From Pochonia chlamydosporia 170 (Eukaryota; Ascomycota; Sordariomycetes; Hypocreales; Clavicipitaceae), in contig NW_019154045.1 in the NCBI RefSeq assembly GCF_001653235.2, positions 248,001-312,000 of the forward strand: a stretch of 64,000 nt of DNA, written 5' to 3'. The notes under the pieces are model-generated. The model made no database searches. It worked only from the letters and a program-made list of their open reading frames with translations, and was not told where the DNA came from. Both the position numbers and the translations under genes were made by a program. Positions 1 through 11,295 of this stretch are shown in pieces. The number at the start of each line of letters is the position of its first letter. Positions within the stretch are counted from its first letter, which is position 1.

Positions 1-534
1 GGAATGATCGGCGACATACGGGACTTTCGGATCATCCAGATGCTAGCCTGCAGGAACACACACTATTCAGCGTCAAGTAGAATGTTACGATCGGTTGGTG
101 CCGGCGAGCCGATTACAACACACTTCAGCAATCTCCGTTAATCTTGACTTCAATGTTCTCGACTATCCTCAGCTGAATTGTAACTTGCCATCCCAAACTC
201 CTAACTCATTACGCCATGACCCAGATCAACTGCGTCGCCGGTTTCTATTGCATAGCTTAATTCGCTAATCTGAGCTATGGTGTCTGCTGGCCTTTTCGTC
301 TATGTATTGGATGCCCTCCTTCGTAGGTTTACATCCGCGGGTCAAAGCATAATATGGCTATCCGTGGATAATTTTCCTGTTTGCATGTATGCACCCGCTG
401 CTGCCACATTTTTGCAAGTTGTTCGCTCGTGCATCACGTCACAATAGATGGTCGGTGTGATCACGATGTAAGTACTGACGCGTCGGTGACGTTGTTAATC
501 ACAGAAAAAGTCTTACATTACGCAGACAGAGAGG

Positions 535-541
535 TATAAAT
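535..541 (+). promoter_or_regulatory. TATA box of the con-10 gene
   Basis: TATAAAT lies about 95 bases before the ATG at 634, a plausible core-promoter position with a short 5' leader. It is placed by sequence and spacing only. Confidence 0.5.
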
Positions 542-633
542 GCCAGGAAAGTTCCCTAAACGCATACAGCTGGGCCTAGGAACGTTACCTAGGTACGCAC
601 ACTATAGATTGCTGAAACTTACAATACAACAAA

Positions 634-959
634 ATGACTGGAAACCAGAACCCCGGAAATTTTGCAAACCGGTATTGAGATTTCCTTCCCTGCCGTTAGA
701 TGCAAGCTAAATCACTATAGCCCCCAAGAGGAGGTCCAGGATATTGCATCAAAGGGTGGGCAGGCGAGTCATTCGGGCGGCTTTGCCAGTATGGAAGCTA
801 ATAAGCAGGTATGTTACAGGATTTTAGCTTGTGAAGTAAACATATTCTAACATTTCGTAGAGAGACATTGCCTCTCAAGGAGGCCAGGCATCGTCTGGAT
901 CATTTGAGCCTGGAAGCGAGAAGGCTAAGGAGGCTGGGAGGAAAGGCGGTTCAAAGTAG
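634..959 (+). CDS. con-10: Conidiation-specific protein 10 (con-10) homologue
   Basis: This is a small hydrophilic protein of the con-10/KGG-repeat stress family, made during conidiation or stress in Neurospora and relatives; its biochemical role is not known. The model has three exons (634-671, 721-808, 861-959) joined by two short introns, giving 74 residues, close to the usual 80-90. Two copies of the family repeat are visible, QDIASKGGQAS followed by GGF, and RDIASQGGQAS followed by GSF. A basic KEAGRKGGSK tail ends the protein. Each repeat sits in its own exon, as expected for this family. A TATA box lies upstream. The first exon is short (MTGNQNPGNFANR) and was chosen because it is the only ATG that splices in frame to the repeat exons. 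Confidence 0.9.
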
Positions 960-1091
960 GGCTACAACGTGAATGCAGATGGTAGATAAAATAGTAACTA
1001 GATGCTATCATTGGAAAATACAAACATCTTATTACTTAACACTTAAGGTAATGCATGATATGGTGAGAGAGAAAGCAACTTATTATAACCT

Positions 1092-1390
1092 AGTTAATAG
1101 GCTATATACAGGTTATGGGCCGAGGTGGACATGGTCTCCGCACGGAGAAAATTAGGATCAGTAAGAATGCGAAAGCCTTGCCAGTCTATTATGGTTTTCG
1201 CGGTCCCAATGAAGAAGACAGTGGCGGTGTCATCATCTCCGGTTGTATTGAGACGAGAATGGGTCAGTTTGGGTGTCGGTAGATCATTATGGCTGTCGTG
1301 CTCTGAGTGTCGCCTATTCTTGAGGAGGGGCACTCGATCATCGGTACCCAGACGCAGATGCTTTGTAATATTCACGTTGATATAATCCAA
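1092..1390 (-). pseudogene. Decayed N-terminal piece of an MBL-fold metal-dependent hydrolase
   Basis: The reverse strand encodes a 90-residue stretch typical of the start of fungal metallo-beta-lactamase-fold (UlaG-like) hydrolases: DLPTPKLTHSRLNTT, then TATVFFIGTAKTIIDWQGFR and ILTDPNFL. Intact members go on with an AGDHVHLGPG-like segment and then the HxHxDH metal site. Here a one-base deletion near 1125 shifts the frame. The GDHVHLGP continuation can be read in the next frame, where it meets TAA at once. No metal-site sequence is found beyond about 1090. I infer a truncated, frameshifted remnant. A sequencing error could explain the shift but not the missing body of the gene. Confidence 0.7.
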
Positions 1391-3584
1391 ACTTTTGCAT
1401 TGAATTGGCAGAAGTAAGGCCTAATTGCGTTTTTATAGACGATGACTTGAGGAAATGGAATGACCATCCCGTCTTTTCTTGACCGTGTTGTTGTAAGAAT
1501 GACGTGGGAGTCGGCAACACATGATATCACAAGAGAGATGTTAGCCGTTTTGGCATAGTCGAGATATGCGCACGGGGAATACTTGTATTACCAGTATCAA
1601 CAATACGTATATTGCCACGCAGTGGGCGGAAGTAAGCCTGTTTACGAGGGATGCAAAGGACAGCTGGCTCCTTCTGTTGCACACTTTGGCAAATGAAGTT
1701 TAAGCAACAAATCAGACCGCAGCTTTTAAGTCCCTAACGTACTTCCGTTAAGAGTTTTGTATTATATTCCAGTTATTGTCACAGTTGTTTGCCATTGGAT
1801 AATTCACCATAGAGCTGGCGTCTGCCAGACAACGCGTCGTGTTGAGTTGCCAGACAATCGTGTTGAGTTGCCATACCTGCAGTCACTACTCTTGAATTCA
1901 TATCAAAGGAATTACCACTCTTTCATCTGCCCTGGCGAAAAGGAAAGGTTCGACGATGCAAAGAGATAGCCATACTTATATCCATTGACATTTCAACAAG
2001 AATTACATCCTTCAATACCTGTCAAGCGTAATGGGAGGTCATCATACCATCACAGCTTGTCGCATACATCTGCCAAAAATACTTATGAACGTAATAAAGA
2101 ATAGGCCAGTTTAACGTAGAAATGCCATATTTGATACACTGGACAAGAGGTCTACTGTATGGCAGTGACTTTGTCACAATTTTGCCATCCCAAAACGTAA
2201 CTGATTGGCGTTATGAGCCAGTTTGTTGACTATAATTCTTCGAACCTTTGTGCGCATTTAACTCTTGCTGGTTTTCACCTTTCTCGCCCTTGCGTCCAGA
2301 ATTTTGTGATTTATTCGAATTGCGAGCAAGTTCTTCCTGGCTTCAAAAACTCTTAGTGCAAAGCCGCCGACGACATGCACGTCAGACAGGGGATTAGGAC
2401 CAACCTGGGCTTGTGAGAAGGCTCTTGGGAAGATTGAGAAGCTGTCACCGGTTTGAATTGTCCCTCTTCGCCACTTTTGACAGCCCTGGAAGCATGGCTT
2501 GTTTGCAAGAATCTAGTCGCAATGAACTGTCTGGGTTGTGTCGGCGGAGACGAAAAACCTTTACGCAAAATTCCTATGGAATACTTTGTAGTCATGATCT
2601 CAGTGCTGCAAGCAAGTTTGCCTTAATGGTAGAAAGTTGGGATTAAAATGAAGCAAAACAACTTTGTATCTTGTGTTTATGCAACCCTGGCTAATCAGAG
2701 GTAAGTTATCTCTAGTCGTCACCTCGACGTCACATATGGGTGCGGATGCTGACTGTCCACCAGGGCCACGGTTATGGCCCACATGGTGTTGGGATTGCTG
2801 ATTCTTTCCCTGAACTGTTTCTGTCACCAAATTACCTGACACGGTTGCACGGCTCCAGGTTGTGTGATTGCGGCGACCTGGGAATATGTAGTATGTGGGT
2901 AGTTTAGTGAGTGACAACTGGGAGAGTGCTAGCTGATATTCCTTTAACATCCAACCTCGGCAACATCAATATACGAGGAAAATTTGGAGCACTAATCTAC
3001 CAGTGATGTCGAATCATAACCTGTAATATGAGGTGTTAGTCAACGACCCGATAGCCAGGCCGTATCTCCTTCCCCAGATCGATTCTCTGCGGATTGGGTT
3101 GCTCCTTCCACCTCCAGGTTTTGGACCGAAGCCTGGCACCGGCCGGCCCCACATCTCCGGGCCGTCCGGTTGACATATTCACTGTTCCAATTTCTGCAAT
3201 GGTGCTGGACTGCCAGCTGGACTTTGAGCTTTGCCGGATTCGCTGACGGACGACATTTTTGCAGGCGAATTTGACTCAACGGGATCAGTACGACATTGAT
3301 TTGAACTTATATACCGACAAACATGAAGTAGAGCAGTAGCTAACTTGTGTATTGAGGAAAGTCTCTCTGCCACATTTACGGCTATATATGTAGATCGATA
3401 TGCCAGGTAATTTCAGAAGCCCATGATATTTCCCGACCACTGTTGTCTTTTCTTGCGTAATTGTAGCAGCTTGAACTCATAGAACGCTCGTTAAATAATG
3501 CAAAAAGAAGAAATACTTAATCGTTTGATCTGATCTGTGGAATTTTTCACGCGAGATACCACCCGTATGCCTGAGTGTCTTAGA
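1391..3584. other. Intergenic stretch without a recognisable gene
   Basis: About 2.2 kb between the hydrolase remnant and the gluconokinase gene. Open frames exist on both strands (for example reverse 2600-2950 and reverse 3040-3279), but none resembles a known family or splices into a longer product by eye. It holds one short tandem repeat near 1823-1872. No RNA gene was seen. Confidence 0.5.
1823..1872. repeat. Short imperfect tandem repeat (25 + 21 bases)
   Basis: Copy one (1823-1847) and copy two (1848-1868) share TGCCAGACAA and TCGTGTTGAGT. Copy one has four extra bases (CGCG) between them, and TGCC begins a third partial copy at 1869. It lies in noncoding DNA and looks like a local slippage duplication. 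Confidence 0.7.
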
Positions 3585-4422
3585 TCACCCCTGCGCTTTC
3601 TTGTGAGCAAGAATCTTTGAAAAAGAATCCAATGCTACATTCTGGACCTCCTCTAGCGGGGGTACTACGCTGATCATCGTGACGTCGGTTTCTTCGATCC
3701 CTGGTCGCTCCAGCGTCTGGAACTGGCTGTGTACAAGGTTTGACTTGGCGAAATGACCGTGTCTCGTCTCTGCTCGGTGTCGCAGTTCTGACTCTGGTGC
3801 ATCGAGATGGATAAAGTGCACAATTGAGTAACCAGCACGGTCGCAGCTTTCCCTCAATAGTTCGCGATAACTTCGTTTCAATGCCGAGCAAGTAATAATA
3901 AGGTGCCGCTTGGTATTATGCTCCTTTTCATATCCCGAGGCTTGCTCAGAGATGGCTTCGAGCCAACCTTGACGGTCGGAATCATTTAGTGGTTCCCCTT
4001 TGTGCATTTTGCCAACATTGGCTTTGGGGTGAAGCTATAGATCAATTAGCGCGGGCATAGGCGATGCTTTGGTGCGGGTGTCTGACATCGTCTCCCTCAA
4101 TAAAATGAGCTTCCAAATTTGTCGCAAGAAAGTCTGCCACTGAAGATTTCCCTGAAGCAGTTGGTCCTGAAACAAACAGGACCCATGAGTGATTCGGGTG
4201 TTTGTGGTGACCGGCCGTTGTACCCTCCTCGTTGATGGGATTCTCTTCAGATAGTGTCAGAAACTCTGTCATTGCTGTTTTAGAGGCTATCTGCCAGATA
4301 CTTAGCAATGCTTCTATTGCTAGTTTTATTTTTGACGGACTTGATGAAGATCCCAAATGTTCTGGCACACTTGCTTTTGTGTAACGGCTGAGACCGCTTG
4401 ACGTCATGCTGATGCCACGCAT
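3585..4422 (-). CDS. Gluconokinase (thermoresistant glucokinase family)
   Basis: It likely phosphorylates gluconate with ATP to 6-phosphogluconate, feeding the pentose phosphate pathway in the cytosol. Two exons (4087-4422 and 3585-4034) are joined over a 52-base intron with branch site GCTAATTGA. The splice restores the family's signature: HFIEGDD joins LHPKANVGKM, followed by HKGEPLNDSDRQGW. A P-loop, GPTASGKS, lies before it. The C-terminal GHFAKSNLVHSQFQTLERP matches the usual GHF..S.L.SQF.TLE.P. From the first ATG the protein has 261 residues. A downstream ATG at 4272 would give 211, nearer the family norm, and may be the true start because the first 50 residues show no family similarity. 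Confidence 0.88.
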
Positions 4423-4817
4423 ATTCGGTCACTCTGCCCGGAGGCCCTCATCATGACACTCGAATCAATGACCAGATTCCATCCCCTTATTAAATATTAA
4501 GCATAAGAGCAACTTTGTCGGTCATTAGCGCGTCCATTACTACAACATCCACCTTCTCTTGTCTAAGTCGGCCATACAAGAGTACCGCCGCTACGATGAG
4601 GAGCAACAAGTTTTCTAGATCTTAATACACATGATTCACGTGGTCTCTAAATTGCCTTGTGTCCCTCAACTCCTCTTTTGTTTTTGCGCTGGGTTTTAAG
4701 TGACGCTTTCAGGCGACTAGGAAGTTGGGACAACATCTGTGTGGAATGATTGCTAAAAGCCTTCCAATTCGCTGAGCCTATATCACCATGAAGCGATCTT
4801 CCTGTTTTTGAAACACA
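4423..4817. other. Intergenic, divergent promoter region
   Basis: About 400 bases between the reverse-strand gluconokinase and the forward-strand SDR remnant. It is T-rich in places. I see no clear TATA box and no additional gene. Confidence 0.4.
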
Positions 4818-5325
4818 TTGGGCAATTCCCTGCGGCCGGTAGTAAACCGGACTGCGTTCGTGCCGCTATATGCTAACCCACAGAGATTGATCTTCACTCC
4901 TCCACATGCGCAGAGAGGATGTTATACAGCGGGAGATCGCTCAGCGAATATTGAATGGCTGCCAAAGGGAGAAGAAGTGGGAGGCAAACGGTTCGCTGAT
5001 TTTGACCTTGCGGGCAAGGTCTTTGTAATCACTGGAGGTGGTCGGGGGCTGGGCCTCGCTCCTGCGGAGGCACTCGTCGAGGCCGGTGGAAAGGGTTTGT
5101 TCACACATGCGTATTGAATTATTTTATCCTGTAATAGGCTAATAGCTCGTTACAGTTTACTGTCTTGATCGGCTGCATGAGCCTGATGAACAGTGGCGGG
5201 AGGCACAGGAGCGGGTTGTTCTAGAATGGGGCGGCTCACTTGTTTACCAGCAACAGGACTTAACTGATACTGATAATCTCAATGAAACAGTTGAGAATAT
5301 CGCTTCTACGGCCGGTCTATTAGCC
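4818..5325 (+). pseudogene. Truncated short-chain dehydrogenase (sorbose/mannitol reductase type)
   Basis: The N-terminal half of an SDR is preserved. It has a leader with SANIEWLPKGEEVGG, then FADFDLAGKVFVITGGGRGLGL with the TGxxxGxG cofactor loop. An intron (5095-5155) splices into VYCLDRLHEPDEQWREAQER and DLTDTDNLNETVENIAS. Similarity then stops near 5310-5325. The frame continues to TGA at 5437-5439 through DNA that is the antisense of a transporter fragment. The catalytic YxxxK, the NNAG-type region and the whole C-terminal half are missing, so no active reductase can be made. The break coincides with the broken end of the opposing MFS fragment, which points to one rearrangement. Confidence 0.8.
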
Positions 5326-5660
5326 AGTGCCGAAGATATGAAGGTCCCGGACAGAAATCTTCCAACCAAAAGAGCCCCAAAGTTGGGCGTAAAAGCGCAC
5401 AGCAAAGTGAAGGCCAAATATATCGGAAAAGTAATTTGAAACAATAATCGCCTGCCGTAGAACTCCGAAAGCGGCGCGAAGAAGAATGGCCCGGCGCAGT
5501 AGCCCAGAAGGAACAGAGTGATAGTTAGGCCGGCGGCCTCTTCAGAAACGTAAAGATCTGCAGATATTTCGCTAACCGACCCTGATGTAATGGAGGATGT
5601 AATGTTACCAATCAATGCTAGGTCTTGCTTTGAATATAGTCTGCCTTATAGTCTTTGCTG
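5312..5660 (-). pseudogene. Truncated MFS transporter fragment
   Basis: The reverse strand encodes the first membrane segments of a DHA1-type MFS transporter. IGNITSSITSGSVSEISADL is followed by SEEAAGLTITLFLLGYCAGP, then FAPLSEFYGRRLLFQ with the loop 2-3 motif, and LVGRFLSGTFISSALANRPAV. Similarity ends at the SDR junction near 5312. At the start of the fragment, SKQDLALIGNIT lies in one frame while plausible upstream coding lies in another with a stop, so the 5' end is also damaged. Only about 100 of some 500 residues remain. No function is expected. Confidence 0.75.
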
Positions 5661-5946
5661 TCGGCATGTTCCTTAGAGTTTCCAGAGTCTGATGTCCAAA
5701 GTCGCCGTGAGACACAGGTACCTTTGCCGCCCATGGCTTGCATCTGCATTGGAGTCCATGGGCGACGAAACAGATGCATAGAATGTTGAAAAGAACGTAA
5801 TCAGAAATAAGTAGGTGCCACCGACGCATCCATGATTTTATTCTATGTACAATGGGTGCACGAGTCAGAGTGACGATAGTTGTGACGTCAGTCACTTGTC
5901 AATCAATATGGCGATACGGAGATATTAGACATCGCGCGCCAGGCAG

Positions 5947-5953
5947 TATAAAG
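5947..5953 (+). promoter_or_regulatory. TATA box candidate upstream of the SDR gene
   Basis: TATAAAG lies about 135 bases before the ATG at 6087, in the gap between the MFS fragment and the intact SDR gene. Support is positional only. Confidence 0.35.
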
Positions 5954-6086
5954 CTTTGAGAACATTTTGGATTTTTTGTGTATCTCGATTAATGTCACGT
6001 TAAAGTGTACCTGCTGTTTCCTACTAATAACAGTTCGCATCATTGAAAGCCAAGTTACCAACTTTTGAAGCTCTTCCATCTCAAAG

Positions 6087-7178
6087 ATGCAGTCAGCTCT
6101 TCCCCAGGTTTTCGGACCTGAGAAGGTCCATCCAGAAAACCTCGTCGGTCACGTTGCCGTCATTACCGGAGGTTCTTCTGGAATTGGATATGAGGTCAGC
6201 CGAGCGCTGGCACATGCTGGATGCAGAGTCATCATCGTCGGCCGGAGCGAGGAGCACGGCCAAACAGCCATTGGAGAGATAAGCAAGGACAATCCAGACG
6301 CGGATATTACTTGGAAGGAATGCGACATGGGAAATCTTTCTCAAATTCAATCTGTTTTCACGGACATCCGCGAGTCTCTTGAACGCCTGGACTATCTCGT
6401 CCTGTCTGCAGGCATTAATGCGAATCAGTACGGCTTAGGTGACGACGGAATCGAGCGTGTTTTCGCAGTTAATTATCTCGCGCAATATTATGCTGTCAAT
6501 CAACTTTGGCCAAGACTCAGGAAGACCAGCTTGATGCCAGGGGTTAGTGATCCTCGCGTGGTTGCCATATCCAGTCAACTGCATCAGCAAGCACCAAATC
6601 ACGTCAAGTTTGATTCAATGGACGATATCAACAATCCTAACCTCAGCCCAGTAGAGCTTTATGGCAGAAGCAAGCTTGCGCTTAACCTCTTCATCCGGTT
6701 TGGGCTGTTGGAGCGAGTAATCAAGCCCACGAGTGATTCTATATACGCACTGGCCGTGCACCCAGGCGCTGTAAGCACTGGCGTGAACTGATACCATCAA
6801 AATAAAAATATGACATGTTGATTGTCAAGACAACAACAACTAACACGCTAGGCACAGGTCAACACTCCCATGCAAGAGCAGTGGAAGGATGCCTACCCGG
6901 GAATTACGGGGAAATTACTTTCATATGCTTTGAAAGCAATAAGCAGAGATCCTGAGCAAGGTTCATACAGCACACTTTGGGCTCTGACCAGTTCTGAGAT
7001 TGATGAGAAGGGCCAGAATGGGGTGTATTTTTCGGATCCTGGGAAGCGAGGAGATGAAAGCGAACAGGCGCGTGATGGGAAATTGGGAGCCGAGCTTTGG
7101 CAATTAAGTGAGAAAATCATCAAGGATAAATTAGGTGACGATGCCCTCACATCGTGGGAAACAAGGGGAGGAAGTTGA
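6087..7178 (+). CDS. Short-chain dehydrogenase/reductase (retinol dehydrogenase/WW-oxidoreductase-like)
   Basis: This is a probable NADP-dependent oxidoreductase of unknown substrate, 338 residues. Two exons (6087-6782, 6858-7178) are joined so that HPGAVSTG runs into VNTPMQEQWKDAYPG, as in fungal homologues. Seen in order are the cofactor loop VAVITGGSSGIGYEV (TGxxxGIG), RSEEH after strand 2, CDMGNLSQIQ, VLSAGIN in place of NNAG, the catalytic Ser in VVAISSQLHQ, and the active site YGRSKLALNLF (YxxxK). The C-terminus GVYFSDPGKRG is common in this subgroup. The gene lies between the MFS remnant and a Zn2Cys6 regulator whose 3' end faces it. The core residues are intact, so the enzyme is probably active. 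Confidence 0.88.
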
Positions 7179-7415
7179 AGTTTATGCCCATTCTTGGAAG
7201 CTTCCTCAGTTCCAGGACTGATTGGAAGTGATGCTCAAGGTCGGTTAAAACTAAGAAAAGAAAGCTGCACAGGGACATTTTGTCACTGAGCAGAATACAA
7301 ATTCCCATAGTTACTGAAACCCTTTGACCCAGCCCATAAAAATACAAAACAAAAATTCCATGAAACGTCACTCGATATTCCTTAACTGCGTGTTCTGATA
7401 ACTAAAAGCGAATCG

Positions 7416-9892
7416 CTATCGAAGATACGTAAACCCGGCTTGCCTCAATGCATGGTCTGTTACCGTCGTTTGTTGCCTCAAGTGCACAAATGGCGAGAAA
7501 AGCGAGTGCTGGGAACTATTTATCGGCGCCTCTGTCATTGGACTCGTTGGCTGACTTCTTCTCATTTCCGCAACGGAACCCTTGCCAAAAAATCCAGGAA
7601 TAGGAAGATATTGAAGCCGTCTATCGTAGGGTCGACATATCTCAATGCAGTCTTGTAAGGAAATCTCTCCTGCATCGACCTCTATTTCGACGTTCCATTC
7701 GTCAACCAAGAAGGATATTATGCTCAACGCTTTTTCCGCAAGAGGGTGACATTGAGTCATTTCCGCGAGAGCTGAGATATCTTTCTCAAGAGCCCCCAAG
7801 GCCGAGGAGCCTGCTCGTTTGGCATTCTCAGAGGTCTCTCTTTCAGAGGCAGCCGAGTTGCCGTGGGTGAAGCTGGTAATGGTGGCGAGGCGCACGATTG
7901 CAGCCGTTAAAACAAAATATGGCACGAGAGAGGGTGTTCTTTGTAAAGTGTATAGCCTGGCGTAAGACGTGACTAGGGTTCCAATTGCGTCTGCTGCCTC
8001 AGAGCAAACTTTTTGTGGCAATAACTCGGTTCCGGTGATGCTGCATTCTATGACGGGCCAAAATAGCAAGATGATTGTAAAGTGATAGTACATGCTATGT
8101 AGAAGTTAGACGGATGAATTTGAAGGAAGTGATTACGGATAGACATACTGAACAAACAGCACGTATGGAGTAAAGTTCTCGCCAAGTCGCAAAGCCTCTG
8201 GTAGCTGGTCATACCACATCAAGTTTTTGGTGTAGAGTTGCAACAGACTCTTTGAGTTCAACGATCCGATTGGGCTGTGTACAAGATACAGGCATTGATG
8301 GGCCAGTTCGCTTAATTGGCAAAATAATGTAAACACCGATCGCTCGTTCCCTACCTGCTCACACGGAAGTGGTAATGGTACTCCTGCATATGTCGTTAAT
8401 TACCCGGTCTTCCCAATTTGCGAAAGTGAAACTAACCGTCATCGGTGTATGGAATCCAGGAGCTTCTCTCTTCAGATTCTATAATCGGAGGCTTAGGTGG
8501 TAGCAACGGTATGTATGAAGTTCGGGGCAAGGAGCCAGCAAAAGACAACGCGCTAGATACAGCTATCAGCGTCTCATCTCATTACACTGTTGCGTAAGAA
8601 TTAAATGTCGGTCGCCTACTTATCTAAGGTAAATGCTCCCCAAAAAGTCGCCAATCGTACGGTTCGCTCATCGTCGTTCGTGTCGTTTTGCGGCCTGGAA
8701 TCACCAATCCGATGCAAACCCATCTCGATTGCCAACCTCATACATTGGCCCGAATAGAACTCGCTCATCGAGATTCGACCACAGCTCGCCTCACGGATTG
8801 CCATGATTCCCAAGGCTTGGACTGTAGTAATTGAACGATGATCCGTCTCGTCAAAGTATAGTCGCTCACATTCTCTGAAGAAGCTTTTCCCAGACGTCAG
8901 AGACTCACCTGTGTTATCCTTGGCTCCATCCATATTGGAAAAGCGGCAACCTAGGGCAAGCAGGGCATTTGTGAGTAACGAAGAACAGTATCTATTCCGA
9001 CCGTCGTGAAAGTCTTTGAGATAGTGCTCTTTGCTCAGTGATGCAAACGTGGGATATTCCCAGCAGAAATATAAAGCCAGCAAATGCTGTACTATGTCTG
9101 TGTCTCCAGTGACCGTCGTCCAGGTTCCGGCAAATTCGGTCGTGGGCTCTCCCGAGGGCCACAAGACAAAACTCCGCTCACCAGAGATGTTTGGTCCTTT
9201 TGGTGCGATATGGGGATGATGATGGGTTGCCATATTCGGCACTGAAATTGAGTCTACAGTCCCTGACATATCCATGGTGTCTTTTCTCCAGTTCGATGAT
9301 TCATCTTTGCTGGCACTCCGAGCATTTGCGTCGTTCCGTCGGTCCGAAATTTGAGTTGTCCGTTGCCACAGATTATTCAGCTCGTCATTCGGGTTGCTTT
9401 GATCCATGACTTCAGATATGCTTTTGACTGAATCACCGCCCCATAGTCGCATTAAGATATCGTTGGCGAGCTCAGGTTGAACTAATGCAGAGATAACACG
9501 ACTGCTCGAATCCTGGCTTTGGCGCAACCGTTCTATTTCTGTCCGAAGCTCATCCTTTGACTTTCGTGACGGAGCTTCGTATATACAATCAACGGCGTAG
9601 GATTTACAGCGGCTGCATGGACTCTTTCCATCGCACTAGCAGATTATTTTGGTTAGCTAAAGTTGGAATTTGCACCAGATTGTTATGAAGGTTGTGTTAT
9701 AATGAAAGGAGACATGGCGTGAGCTACCTTGGCCCGCTTCCTCCTGCATTCTGCGCAAGCGTGAGGTGTCACAATTCCATGACCACGCCTGCGCCTTGGA
9801 TTTTGCGATTGACTTGACGGTGTGTTGGACGTAGACTGGTCCTGGCTGCTTCCGACGCCGGAGATGTGAGATTCGTCGTTGTCTATTTCCAT
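7416..9892 (-). CDS. Zn2Cys6 transcription factor with fungal MHR domain
   Basis: A nuclear DNA-binding regulator of 736 residues built from five exons: 9728-9892, 8620-9635, 8437-8552, 8149-8383 and 7416-8094. The zinc cluster, CAECRRKRAK then CDGKSPCSRC and a final C, has six cysteines at about 46, 49, 56, 62, 65 and 72 with canonical CX2CX6CX5CX2CX6C spacing. The first intron splits it after RKRAK. A short coiled region (ELRTEIERLRQ) follows as a dimerisation linker. The middle homology (fungal_trans) region is recognisable by ATFWGAFTLDN joined to ALSFAGSLPR and by the final-third HMYYHFTIILLF. All introns fit by frame and restore family sequence. It resembles regulators annotated as nirA-like, but the target is unknown. 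The neighbouring SDR at 6087-7178 is a possible target by position only. Confidence 0.9.
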
Positions 9893-10575
9893 GGACGGCG
9901 AGATGTAAAAACGATTTGGCTGCGCTGGGGTGTGACGAATTCTATGTACTCAATTAGTAAATGAACAAAACCGTTTTTCGTTTTCGAGATAGCCATTGAG
10001 CTGTTCATAACATCTTGAGACAGACGGAACTGTATCGACAAGATGTCGTATTGTGATCTCATCATGACGAGCTTATACGTAGGAGGGCGGGCGAGTGGCG
10101 ATACTGATTGCAGATCGCGTCCATTGCCATAGAATATAGGTCTGGTTAGATTCGGCGCGCCTAAACCTATTTTTTGTGGATCTTAATGCTGTTAAGGGTC
10201 TCAAATAATATATGATAACATTGAACTGATGGAATTCGCAAAATGTCGAATGTTTGTTGTACTGAGCCGAGACAAACGCAATGCTCTGGATCGGAAGCGC
10301 TCGCTGCAGGTCACTTCTGGCTCAGAATAGGTGCTGCAAAAGTTGCCATTTGGGGCGTCGTAAGTTGAGTATTATTCTTAGCTATCGTATCCTCCCATGC
10401 ATTCGTCCTACCATTCTATCTAACATAAGTTATAGGTGGCTTAGTTTTGTTTGATAGCCATCCGGTCTAAGAGTCGGACAGTTGGGCATGGCCAAAGATC
10501 CAGCGACCGTCTAACATTTGTTTGTTGTAGTAATTCTCAGCCCGGAGTCCCACAATGCACGAGTATCGTCAAAGA

Positions 10576-11295
10576 TCACGGGTTGTTCTGCTGAGAGGCC
10601 ATCCACGGCTCTGCGACGAATCCCATTTCACAGGTTAATGGTGGCGGCTGCATATCTGGCTGGATACATGACGAAGTTTGGAAGAAACTGACGCTGTGGC
10701 TGAGATTTGGCGCAGGCGCGAGATCCGGATAACTTGTAGAGTTCGGTGTAAGAGGTACGTCCATCAAAGCTACAGTATTTGTCTAATTAGATCTTGCTCA
10801 ATTCGAACTGGATATCAGTAGTGGGAGAAATTCCCTACCTGAAGAATCCTCAAAGTTAGATATGTTGCATATCTGCCTATGATTACACTCATATGGGTGC
10901 TGAATTCCGGGTGGCTGTGGTTCTTGACGTCTCGAATCAGGTAATTTGCTCGCTGCCGTTTGTTGCTGTTGCAGATGACATGTAAGATCACCTGCGCTTG
11001 ATGTTGCCTTGAGCGCCTCGAAGCATTGGGTTACTTGGCGTAGTTCCAATCGCAATCGCTCGATCTCGTTCCGTAAGCTCTCCTTTGACTCAGTTCTTCT
11101 CTTGATGTAGCAACAGTCGGTCTCTTGACGCATGCACCTCTCACAGGGTTTCCTTCCATCACACTTCTCGCTGTCAGCAATACGTTTGACTTGTCTGTAT
11201 AACTGAGTCCTCACCTTTGCTCGTTTTTCGCGGCAGGAATTGCACGCAACTGACGTAATTCGGCCTTTACGCACTCCACTAGCTTGTTTACCCAT
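10576..11295 (-). CDS. Short Zn2Cys6 transcription factor lacking an MHR domain
   Basis: A 199-residue zinc-cluster protein from three exons (11215-11295, 10839-11163, 10576-10769). The cluster is CNSCREKRAK then CDGRKPCERC and a Cys at about 44, with cysteines at 18, 21, 28, 34, 37 and 44. A leucine-rich helix follows (LRNEIERLRLELRQ), likely for dimerisation, then a Gln-rich and Pro-rich tail. The usual 300-400-residue middle homology domain is absent and nothing like it is found downstream, so this is either a naturally short factor or a shortened one. The intron inside the zinc cluster (11164-11214) is 51 bases without a stop, so its retention would insert 17 residues. An in-frame ATG at 11439 would add 48 residues, but the start at 11295 fits the family better. 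Confidence 0.8.

Noticed and set aside
2600..2950. Reverse-strand open frame of 116 codons
   Set aside because: No recognisable family and no conserved pattern, next to other overlapping frames.
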